NCBI RefSeq assembly: GCF_009184425.1
Contig: NZ_WELG01000002.1
Location: forward strand, 744,001 to 808,000
Reading direction: 5' to 3'
Source: Flagellimonas olearia
GTDB taxonomy: Bacteria > Bacteroidota > Bacteroidia > Flavobacteriales > Flavobacteriaceae
DNA length: 64,000 nt
In this document: in pieces, positions 35,106 through 43,922 of the stretch
Layout of the letters: each line of letters begins with the position of its first letter
Position numbering within the stretch: position 1 is the first letter of the stretch
Made by a program: the position numbers and the translations under genes
Notes under the pieces: model-generated
Told to the model about the DNA's origin: nothing
The model's database searches: none
Seen by the model: the letters and a program-made list of their open reading frames with translations, nothing else

Positions 35106-35858
35106 ATGCTAGAGATCAAGAATTTACACGCAAGCATAGAGGATAAAAAAATCCTGAAGGGGATCAACCTTGAGGTGAATGCAGGAGAGGTACATGCCAT
35201 TATGGGACCCAACGGTTCCGGGAAGAGTACCTTGGCCTCCGTAATTGCCGGAAAGGAAGAATTTGACATCAAGAAAGGGACCATTTCCCTGGACGGTGAG
35301 GATTTGGAAGAACTGGCCCCCGAAGAAAGGGCGCACAAAGGCATATTCCTGTCATTTCAATACCCTGTTGAGATTCCCGGGGTAACGGTGACCAACTTTA
35401 TAAAAACGGCCATCAATGAGTCCAGAAAGGCTAGGGGGTTGGAAGACATGCCAGCCAACCAGATGCTTAAATTGATCCGGGAAAAATCGGAACTACTGGA
35501 AATTGACCGAAAGTTTTTGTCCCGTTCCTTGAACGAAGGATTTTCCGGTGGTGAAAAGAAAAGAAACGAGATTTTCCAAATGGCCATGATGGAACCCAAG
35601 TTGGCCATTTTGGATGAGACCGATTCCGGATTGGATATCGATGCCCTTCGAATTGTGGCCAATGGGGTCAATAAATTGAAGAACAAAGACAACGCCATCA
35701 TTGTGATCACACACTATCAGCGTTTGTTGGACTACATTGTTCCCGACTTCGTCCATGTACTTCACGATGGTAAAATCGTAAAATCCGGTACCAAGGAATT
35801 GGCCTTGGAGTTGGAAGAAAAAGGGTACGACTGGATCAAACAGGAAGCTACGGTATAG
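35106..35858 (+). CDS. sufC: Fe-S cluster assembly ATPase SufC
   Basis: SufC is the ABC-type ATPase of the SufBC2D complex. The 250-residue protein shows Walker A GPNGSGKST, the Q-loop region SFQYPVEIPGV, the signature SGGEKKRNEI and Walker B LAILDETDSGLDID. The start MLEIKNLHASIEDK at 35106 matches the family; the 5-codon upstream extension is rejected. It is followed by a palindromic repeat and sufD. Confidence 0.97.
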   Translation: MLEIKNLHASIEDKKILKGINLEVNAGEVHAIMGPNGSGKSTLASVIAGKEEFDIKKGTISLDGEDLEELAPEERAHKGIFLSFQYPVEIPGVTVTNFIKTAINESRKARGLEDMPANQMLKLIREKSELLEIDRKFLSRSLNEGFSGGEKKRNEIFQMAMMEPKLAILDETDSGLDIDALRIVANGVNKLKNKDNAIIVITHYQRLLDYIVPDFVHVLHDGKIVKSGTKELALELEEKGYDWIKQEATV

Positions 35859-35865
35859 GAACTTA

Positions 35866-35943
35866 TGTCATTCCCATGAAAATGGGAATCCATTCTGAGA
35901 AAAGACCTTAATTAATGAGATTCCTGCCTGCTCAGGAATGACA
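35866..35943. repeat. TGTCATTCC-type palindromic repeat between sufC and sufD
   Basis: The 78-base unit starts TGTCATTCC and ends GGAATGACA, with inner hairpins (TTCCCAT/ATGGGAA and CCTGC.../...CAGG) and a central ATTAAT. It fills the sufC-sufD gap. A related unit lies at 39361-39428. Confidence 0.75.
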
Positions 35944-35956
35944 ATGAAAAGATAAA

Positions 35957-37273
35957 ATGGATTTAAAAGATAAATTACTTTCCTCTTTCTTGGCTTTTGA
36001 GAACAGTGTGGACTTGGAGAATCCGGTTCATGACTTACGTTCCGAAGCGATCAAGAACTTTGAGGAAAAAGGATTTCCCTCCAAAAAGGAAGAAGCTTGG
36101 AAATATACCTCCCTGAATAGTTTGCAGAAGGTGGACTTCAGTATTTTTCCAAAGGAGGAAAGCACCTTGGAATATAAGGACATCAAAAAGTATTTCCTTC
36201 ACGAGATAGACACCTATAAGATTGTCTTCGTGGACGGGGTCTATAGCTCCTATCTTTCGGAGACGACCCATGATGGGGTGGACGTCTGTTTGATGAGCTC
36301 TGCATTCACCAAGCCCATGTTCAGACAGGTAATAGATGTGTATTTTAACAAAGTGGCCTCCAAGGACGAGTCCCTGACCACCTTGAACACAGCCTTTTGT
36401 AAAGAAGGGGCCTATATCTACATCCCAAAGAACAAAATGCCCAAGAAGCCCATCCAAATATTGCATTTGGCCACGGGGAACGAAGCGGCTTTGATGTTAC
36501 AGCCCAGAAACTTGGTCGTTGTTGAGGAAAATGCGGAGGTACAGATCATTGAACGGCACCAAAGTTTAACGGAGAATGAGGTCTTTACCAATTCCGTTAC
36601 CGAGATTTTTGCGGCCAAAGATGCCAATGTGGACTATTACAAAGTGCAGAACGATGCCAATACGGCCTCGTTGGTGGACAATACCTATATTTCCCAAAAG
36701 GACAATAGCGTGGTGCGGGTGCACACTTTTTCCTTTGGCGGGAAGTTGATCAGGAACAACCTGAACTTCTATCAAAATGGGGAACGAATCGATTCCACAT
36801 TGAAAGGAGTTACCATTTTGGGCGAAAAGCAGCATGTGGACCATCACACCTTGGTGCACCATGCCCAGCCCAACTGCGAGAGCCATCAGGATTACAAAGG
36901 AATCTTTGGGGAGAAATCCACAGGAGTCTTCAACGGGAAGATCATTGTAGACAAGATTGCCCAGAAAACGAATGCCTTTCAGCAGAACAACAATATTTTG
37001 ATCAGCGACAAGGCCACCATCAACACCAAGCCCCAGTTGGAGATTTTTGCGGACGATGTAAAATGCTCCCACGGGTGTACCATTGGTCAGTTGGATGAGG
37101 AAGCACTGTTCTATCTGCGTTCCAGGGGGATTCCCAAGAAAGAGGCCACGGCCTTGCTGATGTACGCTTTTGCCAACAACGTTTTGGAAAGTGTGCGTAT
37201 TCCAGAGGTGAAGACCAGAATCAACAAGATCATCGCCAATAAATTGGGGGTTCGTGTTGGATTTGAGCTGTAA
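35957..37273 (+). CDS. sufD: Fe-S cluster assembly subunit SufD
   Basis: SufD pairs with SufB in the scaffold. The 438-residue protein has the N-terminal helical part (EEAWKYTSLNSLQKVDF) and the beta-helix core, ending with SufD features: HHTLVHHAQPNCESHQDYKG, the KTNAFQQNNNILIS run and the KCSHGCTIGQLDEEALFYLRSRG motif. It is in the usual place between sufC and sufS. Confidence 0.96.
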   Translation: MDLKDKLLSSFLAFENSVDLENPVHDLRSEAIKNFEEKGFPSKKEEAWKYTSLNSLQKVDFSIFPKEESTLEYKDIKKYFLHEIDTYKIVFVDGVYSSYLSETTHDGVDVCLMSSAFTKPMFRQVIDVYFNKVASKDESLTTLNTAFCKEGAYIYIPKNKMPKKPIQILHLATGNEAALMLQPRNLVVVEENAEVQIIERHQSLTENEVFTNSVTEIFAAKDANVDYYKVQNDANTASLVDNTYISQKDNSVVRVHTFSFGGKLIRNNLNFYQNGERIDSTLKGVTILGEKQHVDHHTLVHHAQPNCESHQDYKGIFGEKSTGVFNGKIIVDKIAQKTNAFQQNNNILISDKATINTKPQLEIFADDVKCSHGCTIGQLDEEALFYLRSRGIPKKEATALLMYAFANNVLESVRIPEVKTRINKIIANKLGVRVGFEL

Positions 37274-37299
37274 CCCATAACAATCTTTAGGCAATTTTC

Positions 37300-38526
37300 A
37301 TGATAGAGACCTCTTTGGACATAGCGGCCATCCGAAAAGATTTTCCCATTTTAAACCGGGAAGTCAATGGACAACCTTTGGTGTATCTGGACAATGCGGC
37401 CACATCGCAGACCCCTCAACAGGTGATTGATGTGATTGTGGACTATTACCATAACTACAATGCCAATATCCATCGTGGAGTACACAGTCTTTCGCAAGAG
37501 GCCACGGATGCTTATGAGATTGCCCGGAACAAGATTCAGAAACATTTTAACATAGCCCACTCTTATGAGGTGATTTTCACTTCAGGGACCACCCACGCCA
37601 TTAACTTGGTGGCTACCGGGTTCACCTCCTTTTTGAAGAAAGGGGATGAGGTATTGGTATCGGCCATGGAACACCATTCCAATATTGTGCCATGGCAAAT
37701 GCTCTGTGAGCGTACCGGAGCCCAATTGAAGGTGATACCCATGAACTTGGACGGGGAATTGGTCATGGAAGAATACCATGCACTTCTCTCGGGGAAAACC
37801 AAATTGGTGTTCTGCAACCATGTATCCAATGCGTTGGGGACCATCAACCCCATTAAAGAGATTATTGATGCAGCCCACAAGGTAGGTGCAGCAGTCTTGA
37901 TCGATGGGGCACAGGCTGCAGCGCACATCAAACCCGACCTGCAGGCCTTGGATGTTGATTTTTACACCGTTTCCGCCCATAAAATGTGTGGACCTACCGG
38001 TGTAGGGATGCTCTATGGTAAGGAGGAATGGCTCAAGAAACTACCGCCCTATCAAGGAGGTGGGGAGATGATCGCGGAAGTCACTTTTGAAAAGACTACT
38101 TATGCTGATTTGCCCCATAAGTTTGAAGCGGGAACACCCAATATTTGTGGAGGAATTGCCTTTGGGGCAGCGCTGGATTATATGAACCACCTTGGTTTTG
38201 ATGCGATTGCCCAGTATGAGGACGATCTCATCCAATATGCCACGGAACAGTTGCTTTCCATTGAAGGGCTTAAAATTTACGGGACGGCAGCCCACAAGAC
38301 CTCGGTGATTTCCTTCAACATTGAAGGGATACACCCTTATGACATCGGCACCATTTTGGACAAGTTGGGCATTGCCGTTAGAACAGGGCACCATTGCGCA
38401 CAGCCCATCATGGATTTTTACAAAATACCGGGAACGGTACGGGCCAGTTTCAGCTTCTACAATACCCAAGATGAGGTGGATAAGTTGGTTGCAGGAGTGA
38501 AGAGGGCCAAGGGGATGCTGCAATAG
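37300..38526 (+). CDS. sufS: Cysteine desulfurase SufS
   Basis: SufS takes sulfur from cysteine and passes it to SufE. The 408-residue group II enzyme has the N-terminal YLDNAATSQTP, the PLP lysine in VSAHKMCGPTG (Lys about 228) and the catalytic Cys in RTGHHCAQP (Cys about 366). All are in the expected order and spacing. It lies 26 bases after sufD. Confidence 0.97.
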   Translation: MIETSLDIAAIRKDFPILNREVNGQPLVYLDNAATSQTPQQVIDVIVDYYHNYNANIHRGVHSLSQEATDAYEIARNKIQKHFNIAHSYEVIFTSGTTHAINLVATGFTSFLKKGDEVLVSAMEHHSNIVPWQMLCERTGAQLKVIPMNLDGELVMEEYHALLSGKTKLVFCNHVSNALGTINPIKEIIDAAHKVGAAVLIDGAQAAAHIKPDLQALDVDFYTVSAHKMCGPTGVGMLYGKEEWLKKLPPYQGGGEMIAEVTFEKTTYADLPHKFEAGTPNICGGIAFGAALDYMNHLGFDAIAQYEDDLIQYATEQLLSIEGLKIYGTAAHKTSVISFNIEGIHPYDIGTILDKLGIAVRTGHHCAQPIMDFYKIPGTVRASFSFYNTQDEVDKLVAGVKRAKGMLQ

Positions 38527-38598
38527 TCCGGTAGTTATCTTTATCTTAAATCCTTGATAAGCCACGGACCGAGTTGTATTTTTGAATAAAACCAAAGC

Positions 38599-39021
38599 AT
38601 GACCATACAAGAAATACAGGAAGAGATCATAGACGAGTTCTCCATGTTCGATGACTGGATGCAGCGCTATGAATACATGATCGAATTGGGAAAATCCCTT
38701 CCTCTTATCGATGAACAATATAAAGTGGATGATAACCTTATCAAAGGGTGTCAGAGTAAGGTTTGGGTACATGCCGAACTGGATGGTGACAAATTGGTCT
38801 TCACTGCAGACAGTGATGCCATCATCACCAAGGGAATCATTGCCATCTTGATCAGGGCGTTCAGCAACCAAAAACCCCAAGATATCATCGATGCCGATAC
38901 GGGCTTTATTGATGAAATTGGATTGAAGGAACATTTATCGCCAACGCGAGCCAATGGTTTGGTGAGCATGGTAAAGCAACTGAAACTGTATGCCGTTGCG
39001 TATCAAACACAATTAAAATAG
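38599..39021 (+). CDS. sufE: Sulfur acceptor SufE
   Basis: SufE takes persulfide sulfur from SufS and delivers it to SufB. The 140-residue protein has the active Cys in DNLIKGCQSKVW (Cys 51) and the NGLVSMVKQLKLYA end. The ATG at 38599 lies 72 bases after sufS; the next gene follows after 6 bases. Confidence 0.95.
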   Translation: MTIQEIQEEIIDEFSMFDDWMQRYEYMIELGKSLPLIDEQYKVDDNLIKGCQSKVWVHAELDGDKLVFTADSDAIITKGIIAILIRAFSNQKPQDIIDADTGFIDEIGLKEHLSPTRANGLVSMVKQLKLYAVAYQTQLK

Positions 39022-39027
39022 CAGAAA

Positions 39028-39357
39028 ATGAGCGAAGAAACCACCATAGATACACAAGATTTGGGAGATAAGATCGTAAGGGTACTCAAGACCATTTATG
39101 ACCCCGAAATTCCTGTGGACATATACGAACTCGGTCTGATTTACGACGTGTTCGTGAACGAGGACTACGATGTGAAGATACTCATGACCTTAACGTCGCC
39201 CAATTGCCCGGTAGCGGAAAGTTTGCCGATGGAAGTGGAGGAAAAGGTAAAGTCTTTGGATGAATTGAAGGATGTTGAGGTGGAGATTACCTTTGATCCT
39301 CCATGGACCCAGGAACTGATGAGCGAGGAGGCTAAATTGGAACTGGGGCTCCTTTAA
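39028..39357 (+). CDS. DUF59 (SufT/MIP18-like) Fe-S maturation protein
   Basis: The 109-residue protein has the DUF59 core: TIYDPEIPVDIYELGLIYDV, then TSPNCPVAESL with the conserved Cys, then VEITFDPPWTQELMSEEAK. In other bacteria SufT aids Fe-S maturation; DUF59 proteins at this position in suf operons are widespread. It is 6 bases from sufE and is followed by a palindromic repeat. Confidence 0.93.
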   Translation: MSEETTIDTQDLGDKIVRVLKTIYDPEIPVDIYELGLIYDVFVNEDYDVKILMTLTSPNCPVAESLPMEVEEKVKSLDELKDVEVEITFDPPWTQELMSEEAKLELGLL

Positions 39358-39360
39358 GAA

Positions 39361-39428
39361 TGTCATTCCGCACTTGATGCGGAATCCAAACGTAAAATTA
39401 ATAGATTCCTGCTTCCGCAGGGATGACA
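39361..39428. repeat. TGTCATTCC-type palindromic repeat before the DUF2480 gene
   Basis: The 68-base unit starts TGTCATTCCGCA and ends GGATGACA, with hairpins CCGCACTTGATGCGG and CCTGCTTCCGCAGG. It shares ends and ATTAATAGATTCCTGC-like core with the unit at 35866-35943. It stops 2 bases before the DUF2480 start codon, so the mRNA hairpin lies next to that ribosome site. Confidence 0.75.
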
Positions 39429-39430
39429 GC

Positions 39431-39937
39431 ATGGAAGAGGAAATTGTAAATAGGGTTGCCCAAAGCCAATTGGTCACTTTTGATCTGGAGGATTTGTATC
39501 CATCCGGAGAAAGAAGGGTATTGGATATCAAAGACTGGTTGCACGAAGGCTTTATTTTGCGTGAGAAGGAATTCAGAATGCATGTGGAGGAGCATGATTG
39601 GTCTGTCTACCAAGACACCTATGTGGCCCTGAACTGTTCCACGGATGCCATAGTACCAGGCTGGGCCTATATGTTGGTGGCCTCACGATTGAATCCCTAT
39701 ACAAAAAAAGTGGTGGTGGGCTCCTTGGAAGACTTGGAAACCGCACTCTACCAAACCCTATTGGACCAGCTGGATGTTTCCCCATTTGCGGACAAGCCCG
39801 TGATCATTAAAGGGTGCTCCCATAAACCTGTCCCTGAAAATGCCTATATCATGGCCATGGCCAAAATACAACAAGTGGCCAAAAGTGTCATGTATGGAGA
39901 GGCCTGTTCCTCGGTGCCAATCTTCAAGAAGAAGTAA
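39431..39937 (+). CDS. DUF2480 family protein
   Basis: The 168-residue protein (MEEEIVNRVAQSQLVTFDLEDL) contains the motifs LDIKDWLHEGFILREKEFR, YVALNCSTDAIVPGWAYM and KGCSHKPVPENAYI, which mark the DUF2480 family. The family is found almost only at the end of Bacteroidetes suf operons; its function is unknown. The frame is open further upstream into the repeat, but the ATG at 39431 gives the family start. Conserved Cys in LNCSTDA and KGCSH could bind metal (inference). Confidence 0.88.
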   Translation: MEEEIVNRVAQSQLVTFDLEDLYPSGERRVLDIKDWLHEGFILREKEFRMHVEEHDWSVYQDTYVALNCSTDAIVPGWAYMLVASRLNPYTKKVVVGSLEDLETALYQTLLDQLDVSPFADKPVIIKGCSHKPVPENAYIMAMAKIQQVAKSVMYGEACSSVPIFKKK

Positions 39938-40304
39938 TACAGTATCGTTTTTAGTAATGTCAAGAAGTCCGTTTGCCTAATGGCCTTTTTTGTTTTCTTA
40001 AAGCCATCTATTGGTGAGAAACAAAGAATCCCCGCGGATACGGGGACTCTTTAATCAAAAAAATAAGAAAATGAAAACTAAAAAAACCTTTACTGTATGA
40101 AATTGGTATAATGTAAGTCATTGAACAGCTCTTACATTAAAGCGCAAGAAAGCCAATCCAAATCAAAAAAGGAGAGGTGAATTGACGCATGGTATATTTG
40201 ACTTGATGGATGCGGGTTTTGAATGAACGGGATGGTTTTAAGTCTACGGATTTATAGGTGACATTTCTTACTTTTGCGGTTCTAAACAGTAAACTCCATA
40301 CACT
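39938..40304. other. Intergenic region with hairpins and a possible nine-codon leader
   Basis: This 367-base stretch has no convincing gene. It holds a weak terminator-like GCC-TAAT-GGC stem with six T residues (39975-39991), a stable CCCCG/CGGGG hairpin (40030-40045), a nine-codon ORF MKTKKTFTV at 40071-40100, and an 8-bp stem AATGTAAG/CTTACATT (40110-40117 and 40131-40138). The order resembles an attenuator but no ligand or amino acid link is visible. Confidence 0.4.
40269..40276 (+). promoter_or_regulatory. Candidate -7 box of the DUF3078 gene
   Basis: TACTTTTG matches TAnnTTTG, 28 bases before the ATG. No clear TTG lies at the proper distance upstream. It suggests the DUF3078 gene has its own promoter apart from the suf operon. 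Confidence 0.45.
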
Positions 40305-41237
40305 ATGAAAAAACTACTTTTTACCCTATCGGCATTTTTTGTGCTGGCCACGTCTCTGGCCCAGACCGAAGAGGAACTAAAAGCCCAGATTGCCCCTAAA
40401 AAAGATTCCATTGCCGCGATCCAAGGACGCGTAAATGCCTTGCAGGCCCAGTTGGATGCCCTTCCCGGTTGGAAAATAGGCGCTTTTGGCACCATTGGGG
40501 GAAACTTTTCCAACTTTGACAATTGGTATGCCCAAGGCATTCCCAATAACTCGTCCGGGAATATTGGCTTTACGGTGAATGCATATGCCAATCTTCAAGA
40601 AGAGAAATTCTTTTGGAGAAATGCGGCCACGGTGAATCTTGCTTGGGTAAAGTTGGATGATAAGGACGACCCCACTGATGATGATAGTTTCAGACAGGCA
40701 ACTGACGTGTTCAATATTTCGTCATTGTACGGAAGAAAGCTGAGCGAGAAGTTTGCCATATCTACCTTGGCGGAATATAGGACCACCCTTTTGAGCAATT
40801 TTAACGACCCTGGGTATCTCGATTTGGGTATCGGGGCCACATGGACACCCATTACCGATTTGGTGGTAGTGATCCATCCGCTCAACTACAACTTTGTGTT
40901 CAGTAGTGAGGATACCATTTTTGAATCCTCCTTGGGAGCCAAGATTGTGGCCGATTATACCAAGAAAATCGGAGCGGTGAACTTTAAGAGTAACCTGTCC
41001 CTTTTTCAGAGTTATGAGAGCAGCGATTTGAGCAACTGGACCTGGACCAACTCTTTTGGCTATACCTTATGGAAGATGATCGGAGTTGGGTTTGATTTTG
41101 GTTTGAGGAACAACAAACAGGAAACCTTGAACTATGTGGTCAACAATGCACCAACGCCAGACCCCAATGCCACGTTTGATACTATTGACAACAAATTACA
41201 GACCTACTGGACCTTGGGATTGAGCTATAAGTTCTAG
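40305..41237 (+). CDS. DUF3078 domain-containing outer-membrane protein
   Basis: The 310-residue protein has a signal peptide (KKLLFTLSAFFVLATSLAQ) and a short coiled region (AQIAPKKDSIAAIQGRVNALQAQLD). The rest is a beta-barrel-like stretch with alternating hydrophobic strands (WKIGAFGTIGGNFSNFDNWYAQG, aromatic pairs, final LQTYWTLGLSYKF ending in Phe). The F-terminal strand is typical of BamA-inserted outer-membrane proteins. DUF3078 proteins commonly follow the suf operon in Bacteroidetes; their function is unknown. A strong terminator follows. Confidence 0.85.
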   Translation: MKKLLFTLSAFFVLATSLAQTEEELKAQIAPKKDSIAAIQGRVNALQAQLDALPGWKIGAFGTIGGNFSNFDNWYAQGIPNNSSGNIGFTVNAYANLQEEKFFWRNAATVNLAWVKLDDKDDPTDDDSFRQATDVFNISSLYGRKLSEKFAISTLAEYRTTLLSNFNDPGYLDLGIGATWTPITDLVVVIHPLNYNFVFSSEDTIFESSLGAKIVADYTKKIGAVNFKSNLSLFQSYESSDLSNWTWTNSFGYTLWKMIGVGFDFGLRNNKQETLNYVVNNAPTPDPNATFDTIDNKLQTYWTLGLSYKF

Positions 41238-41263
41238 AGGAAATCAGATAGATACAAAACATA

Positions 41264-41292
41264 AAAAAAGCCCTCATTATGAGGGCTTTTTT
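41264..41292 (+). terminator. Intrinsic terminator after the DUF3078 gene
   Basis: AAAAAAGCCCTC and GAGGGCTTTTTT form a perfect stem around ATTAT, ending in a T run. The following 220 bases up to the end of hflX hold nothing I can identify. Confidence 0.92.
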
Positions 41293-41513
41293 GTGGGGTC
41301 TAATATGATTTTTTCAGTTTTTAAGACCATGGTCTAAGTAGGTTAAGATCATGTGAAGATCAAGGGTCGACACTAAATGGCTTAAAAACAGGATGAAAGT
41401 AGTTCTTATGTGGTTATCCTTTAAACTTTTGTTGTGAACTGCCCAAAATCTGTGGTGGAACGCTATTTGGGAAGTAGTTTGTCGGGGAAATTCAACACAT
41501 TGTCTTGATGGAT

Positions 41514-42725
41514 TTAGTACTCATCCAAGTGCTCTGGATATAAAAAGTTGTTGTACGGAAAACGGGTCACATGAATGTCCCGTACCTCGTCGTACACCCG
41601 CTTTCTGAATTCATCCAGATTTTCCTTGTTCAAAGCAGAGATGAACAAGGCTCTATCCCCAATCTTGTTGAACCAGGTATTCTTCCATTCCTCCAAGGTG
41701 AAATGGGCCGAGGTGCGCTCTGTGACCAGATCGTCCTCATCAATGGTCTCTGGATGGTGCTGGTCGATTTTATTGAAGACCATAATGGTCTTTTTGTCTG
41801 AACTTTTGATTTCATCCAAGATTTGGTTCACGGATGCGATATGCTCCTCAAAGTTGGGATGCGATATATCCACCACATGCAACAATAGATCAGCCTCACG
41901 GACCTCATCCAAGGTGCTTTTGAAACTTTCCACCAATTGGGTGGGGAGTTTTCGGATAAACCCTACCGTATCGCTCAACAGGAATGGGAGGTTGCCAATG
42001 ACCACTTTTCGTACCGTGGTGTCCAGCGTGGCAAAGAGCTTGTTTTCCGCAAAGACATCGCTTTTACTGATCACGTTCATCAAGGTGGATTTGCCCACGT
42101 TGGTGTATCCTACCAAAGCTACCCGTACCAAAGCCCCACGGTTTCCTCGTTGGGTCTCCATTTGACGGTCTATTTTGGTAAGCTTCTTCTTTAGGAGCGC
42201 AATGCGGTCCCGAACGATACGTCTATCCGTTTCAATCTCAGTTTCACCAGGTCCACGCATACCAATACCCCCGCGTTGTCGTTCCAAGTGCGTCCAAAGC
42301 CCCGTAAGTCGTGGGAGTAGATATTCGTATTGGGCCAGTTCCACTTGGGTACGGGCATAGCTGGTCTTGGCGCGTTGCGCAAAAATGTCCAAGATCAAAC
42401 CTGTTCGGTCCAGTATTTTACATTTCAGTATTTTCTCAATATTGTTCTGTTGGGCCGGGGTAAGCTCGTCATCAAAGATGACTGAACCTATTTCATGTTC
42501 CTTGACATAGTGCTCCACCTCTTCCATTTTCCCACTTCCAATATAGGTCTTGGGGTTGGGCACCTCAACCCGTTGGATGAATCGTTTTTCCACCTCGCCT
42601 CCAGCGGTATAGGTCAAAAATTCCAATTCGTCCAGATATTCGTTCACTTTGGTCTCATCCTGACTTTGGTTGATGACCCCAACGAGTATCGCTTTTTCGT
42701 AGTCTATGGCTTTCTTTTCTAGCAT
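41514..42725 (-). CDS. hflX: Ribosome-associated GTPase HflX
   Basis: HflX splits stalled ribosomes under stress. The 403-residue protein has the N-terminal HflX domain (VFDDELTPAQQNNIEKIL, RTGLILDIFAQRAKT), the Gly-rich linker GGIGMRGPGETEIETDRR and the GTPase domain with G1 VGYTNVGKSTLMN, G3 DTVGFIRKLP and G4 FNKID. Start at 42725. It is divergent from the EEP nuclease-family gene; a TAGATTTG box (42749-42742) upstream is its likely -7 element. Confidence 0.95.
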   Translation of the reverse strand: MLEKKAIDYEKAILVGVINQSQDETKVNEYLDELEFLTYTAGGEVEKRFIQRVEVPNPKTYIGSGKMEEVEHYVKEHEIGSVIFDDELTPAQQNNIEKILKCKILDRTGLILDIFAQRAKTSYARTQVELAQYEYLLPRLTGLWTHLERQRGGIGMRGPGETEIETDRRIVRDRIALLKKKLTKIDRQMETQRGNRGALVRVALVGYTNVGKSTLMNVISKSDVFAENKLFATLDTTVRKVVIGNLPFLLSDTVGFIRKLPTQLVESFKSTLDEVREADLLLHVVDISHPNFEEHIASVNQILDEIKSSDKKTIMVFNKIDQHHPETIDEDDLVTERTSAHFTLEEWKNTWFNKIGDRALFISALNKENLDEFRKRVYDEVRDIHVTRFPYNNFLYPEHLDEY

Positions 42726-42820
42726 GCAATCAATTAAAGTGCAAATCTAATCAATGTTTTGGAAGCGGTTTTGTACTTTGGGTTTTGTTATAACTATCCT
42801 TCACTAGAAAATAAGATTCA

Positions 42821-43768
42821 TTGTATCACCATAAGAACCGATATAGCATAGCCTTTTACAATCTGGAAAACTTCTTTGACACCAAGAACGATCCCCATTC
42901 GCTGGATGATGACTTTACTCCGGACGGGGATAGGGAATGGGACGAATCCAAGTACAGCAACAAAGCGCATAAAATAGCCCGGGCCATATCAGAAATAGGT
43001 ATGGAGGATAGCGATGTTCCTCCGGTGCTGTTGGGTATTGCCGAAGTGGAGAACAAACAAGTCATCCAAACGCTGCTCAACACCAAGGAACTGAAAGGAG
43101 TGGACTATGATTTTGTGCATTTTGATTCCCCGGATGAACGGGGCATAGATACGGCACTGATCTATAACAGCAAACACTTTACGGTGCTGGATGCCGAGAC
43201 CATTCCTTTGCTAGTGGACAATACCAACGGGGAACGCGACTATACCCGAGACATTTTATATGTTCACGGGAGGCTCCATGCCGAAGTAGTCCATGTTTTT
43301 GTAAACCATTGGCCTTCCCGAAGGACAGGTGATGTTGATACCAGCTACAAACGGATAAAGGCGGCCGAGACCATTCTGCATAAATTGGAAACTCTTGAAG
43401 AAGATAATCCGAATTGTATGATCATGGGGGATTTTAATGACGATCCCAATTCCGAAAGTATACAGACCTTGATGGAAACAGGCCGATTTATCAATCCAAT
43501 GAAAAAGCTATTATCTCCCTTTTCCGGAAGTGCGAACTACAGGGGGGAATGGAGCCTCTTTGACCAGGTGATACTTTCGCACACTTTTTTGGACTATGGA
43601 GTAGGTACCCATAGCTTCATAAAGGCTGAAGTGTTTGCTCCAAAATTCCTCCAGGAATGGAAAGGGAAGTACAAGGGCAACCCATTTAGGACCTATGCCG
43701 GGGAAAAATATTTAGGAGGGTACAGCGATCATTTTCCAGTATACGTGGTGCTGGAGGAAAACCTATAA
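42821..43768 (+). CDS. Endonuclease/exonuclease/phosphatase family protein (TTG start)
   Basis: The 315-residue protein belongs to the EEP (DNase I-like) superfamily. Visible motifs are FYNLENFFD near the N-terminus (Asn ligand), LLGIAEVEN (catalytic Glu), VFVNHWPSRR, MIMGDFNDDPNSE (Asp and Asn) and YSDHFPVYVVL (Asp-His). The substrate is unknown. The only in-frame start that keeps the first motif is TTG at 42821; an in-frame stop lies three codons upstream and the next ATG would cut into the fold. No signal peptide is seen, so it is probably cytoplasmic. Confidence 0.88.
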   Translation: MYHHKNRYSIAFYNLENFFDTKNDPHSLDDDFTPDGDREWDESKYSNKAHKIARAISEIGMEDSDVPPVLLGIAEVENKQVIQTLLNTKELKGVDYDFVHFDSPDERGIDTALIYNSKHFTVLDAETIPLLVDNTNGERDYTRDILYVHGRLHAEVVHVFVNHWPSRRTGDVDTSYKRIKAAETILHKLETLEEDNPNCMIMGDFNDDPNSESIQTLMETGRFINPMKKLLSPFSGSANYRGEWSLFDQVILSHTFLDYGVGTHSFIKAEVFAPKFLQEWKGKYKGNPFRTYAGEKYLGGYSDHFPVYVVLEENL

Positions 43769-43837
43769 TTGTACTAGGAAAAATACTACACAACGCAAAA
43801 GTGAATTTTCACAACACCTTTGCGAAAAGGAGTGTGC

Positions 43838-43852
43838 ATTTCATCGAAAAAA
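43838..43852 (+). promoter_or_regulatory. Shared motif ATTTCATCGAAAAAA, copy 2
   Basis: Identical over 15 bases to 27979-27993, with GTGT just upstream in both. Here an AAAAACC/GGTTTTT hairpin and GCTAATAT follow before the subtilase gene (start 71 bases downstream). Confidence 0.45.
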
Positions 43853-43922
43853 CCACGGTTTTTATCGAGGATGTTGAGGTTCGCTAATATATTCGTAGTC
43901 CAAATCTTACCATAAAATCAAC

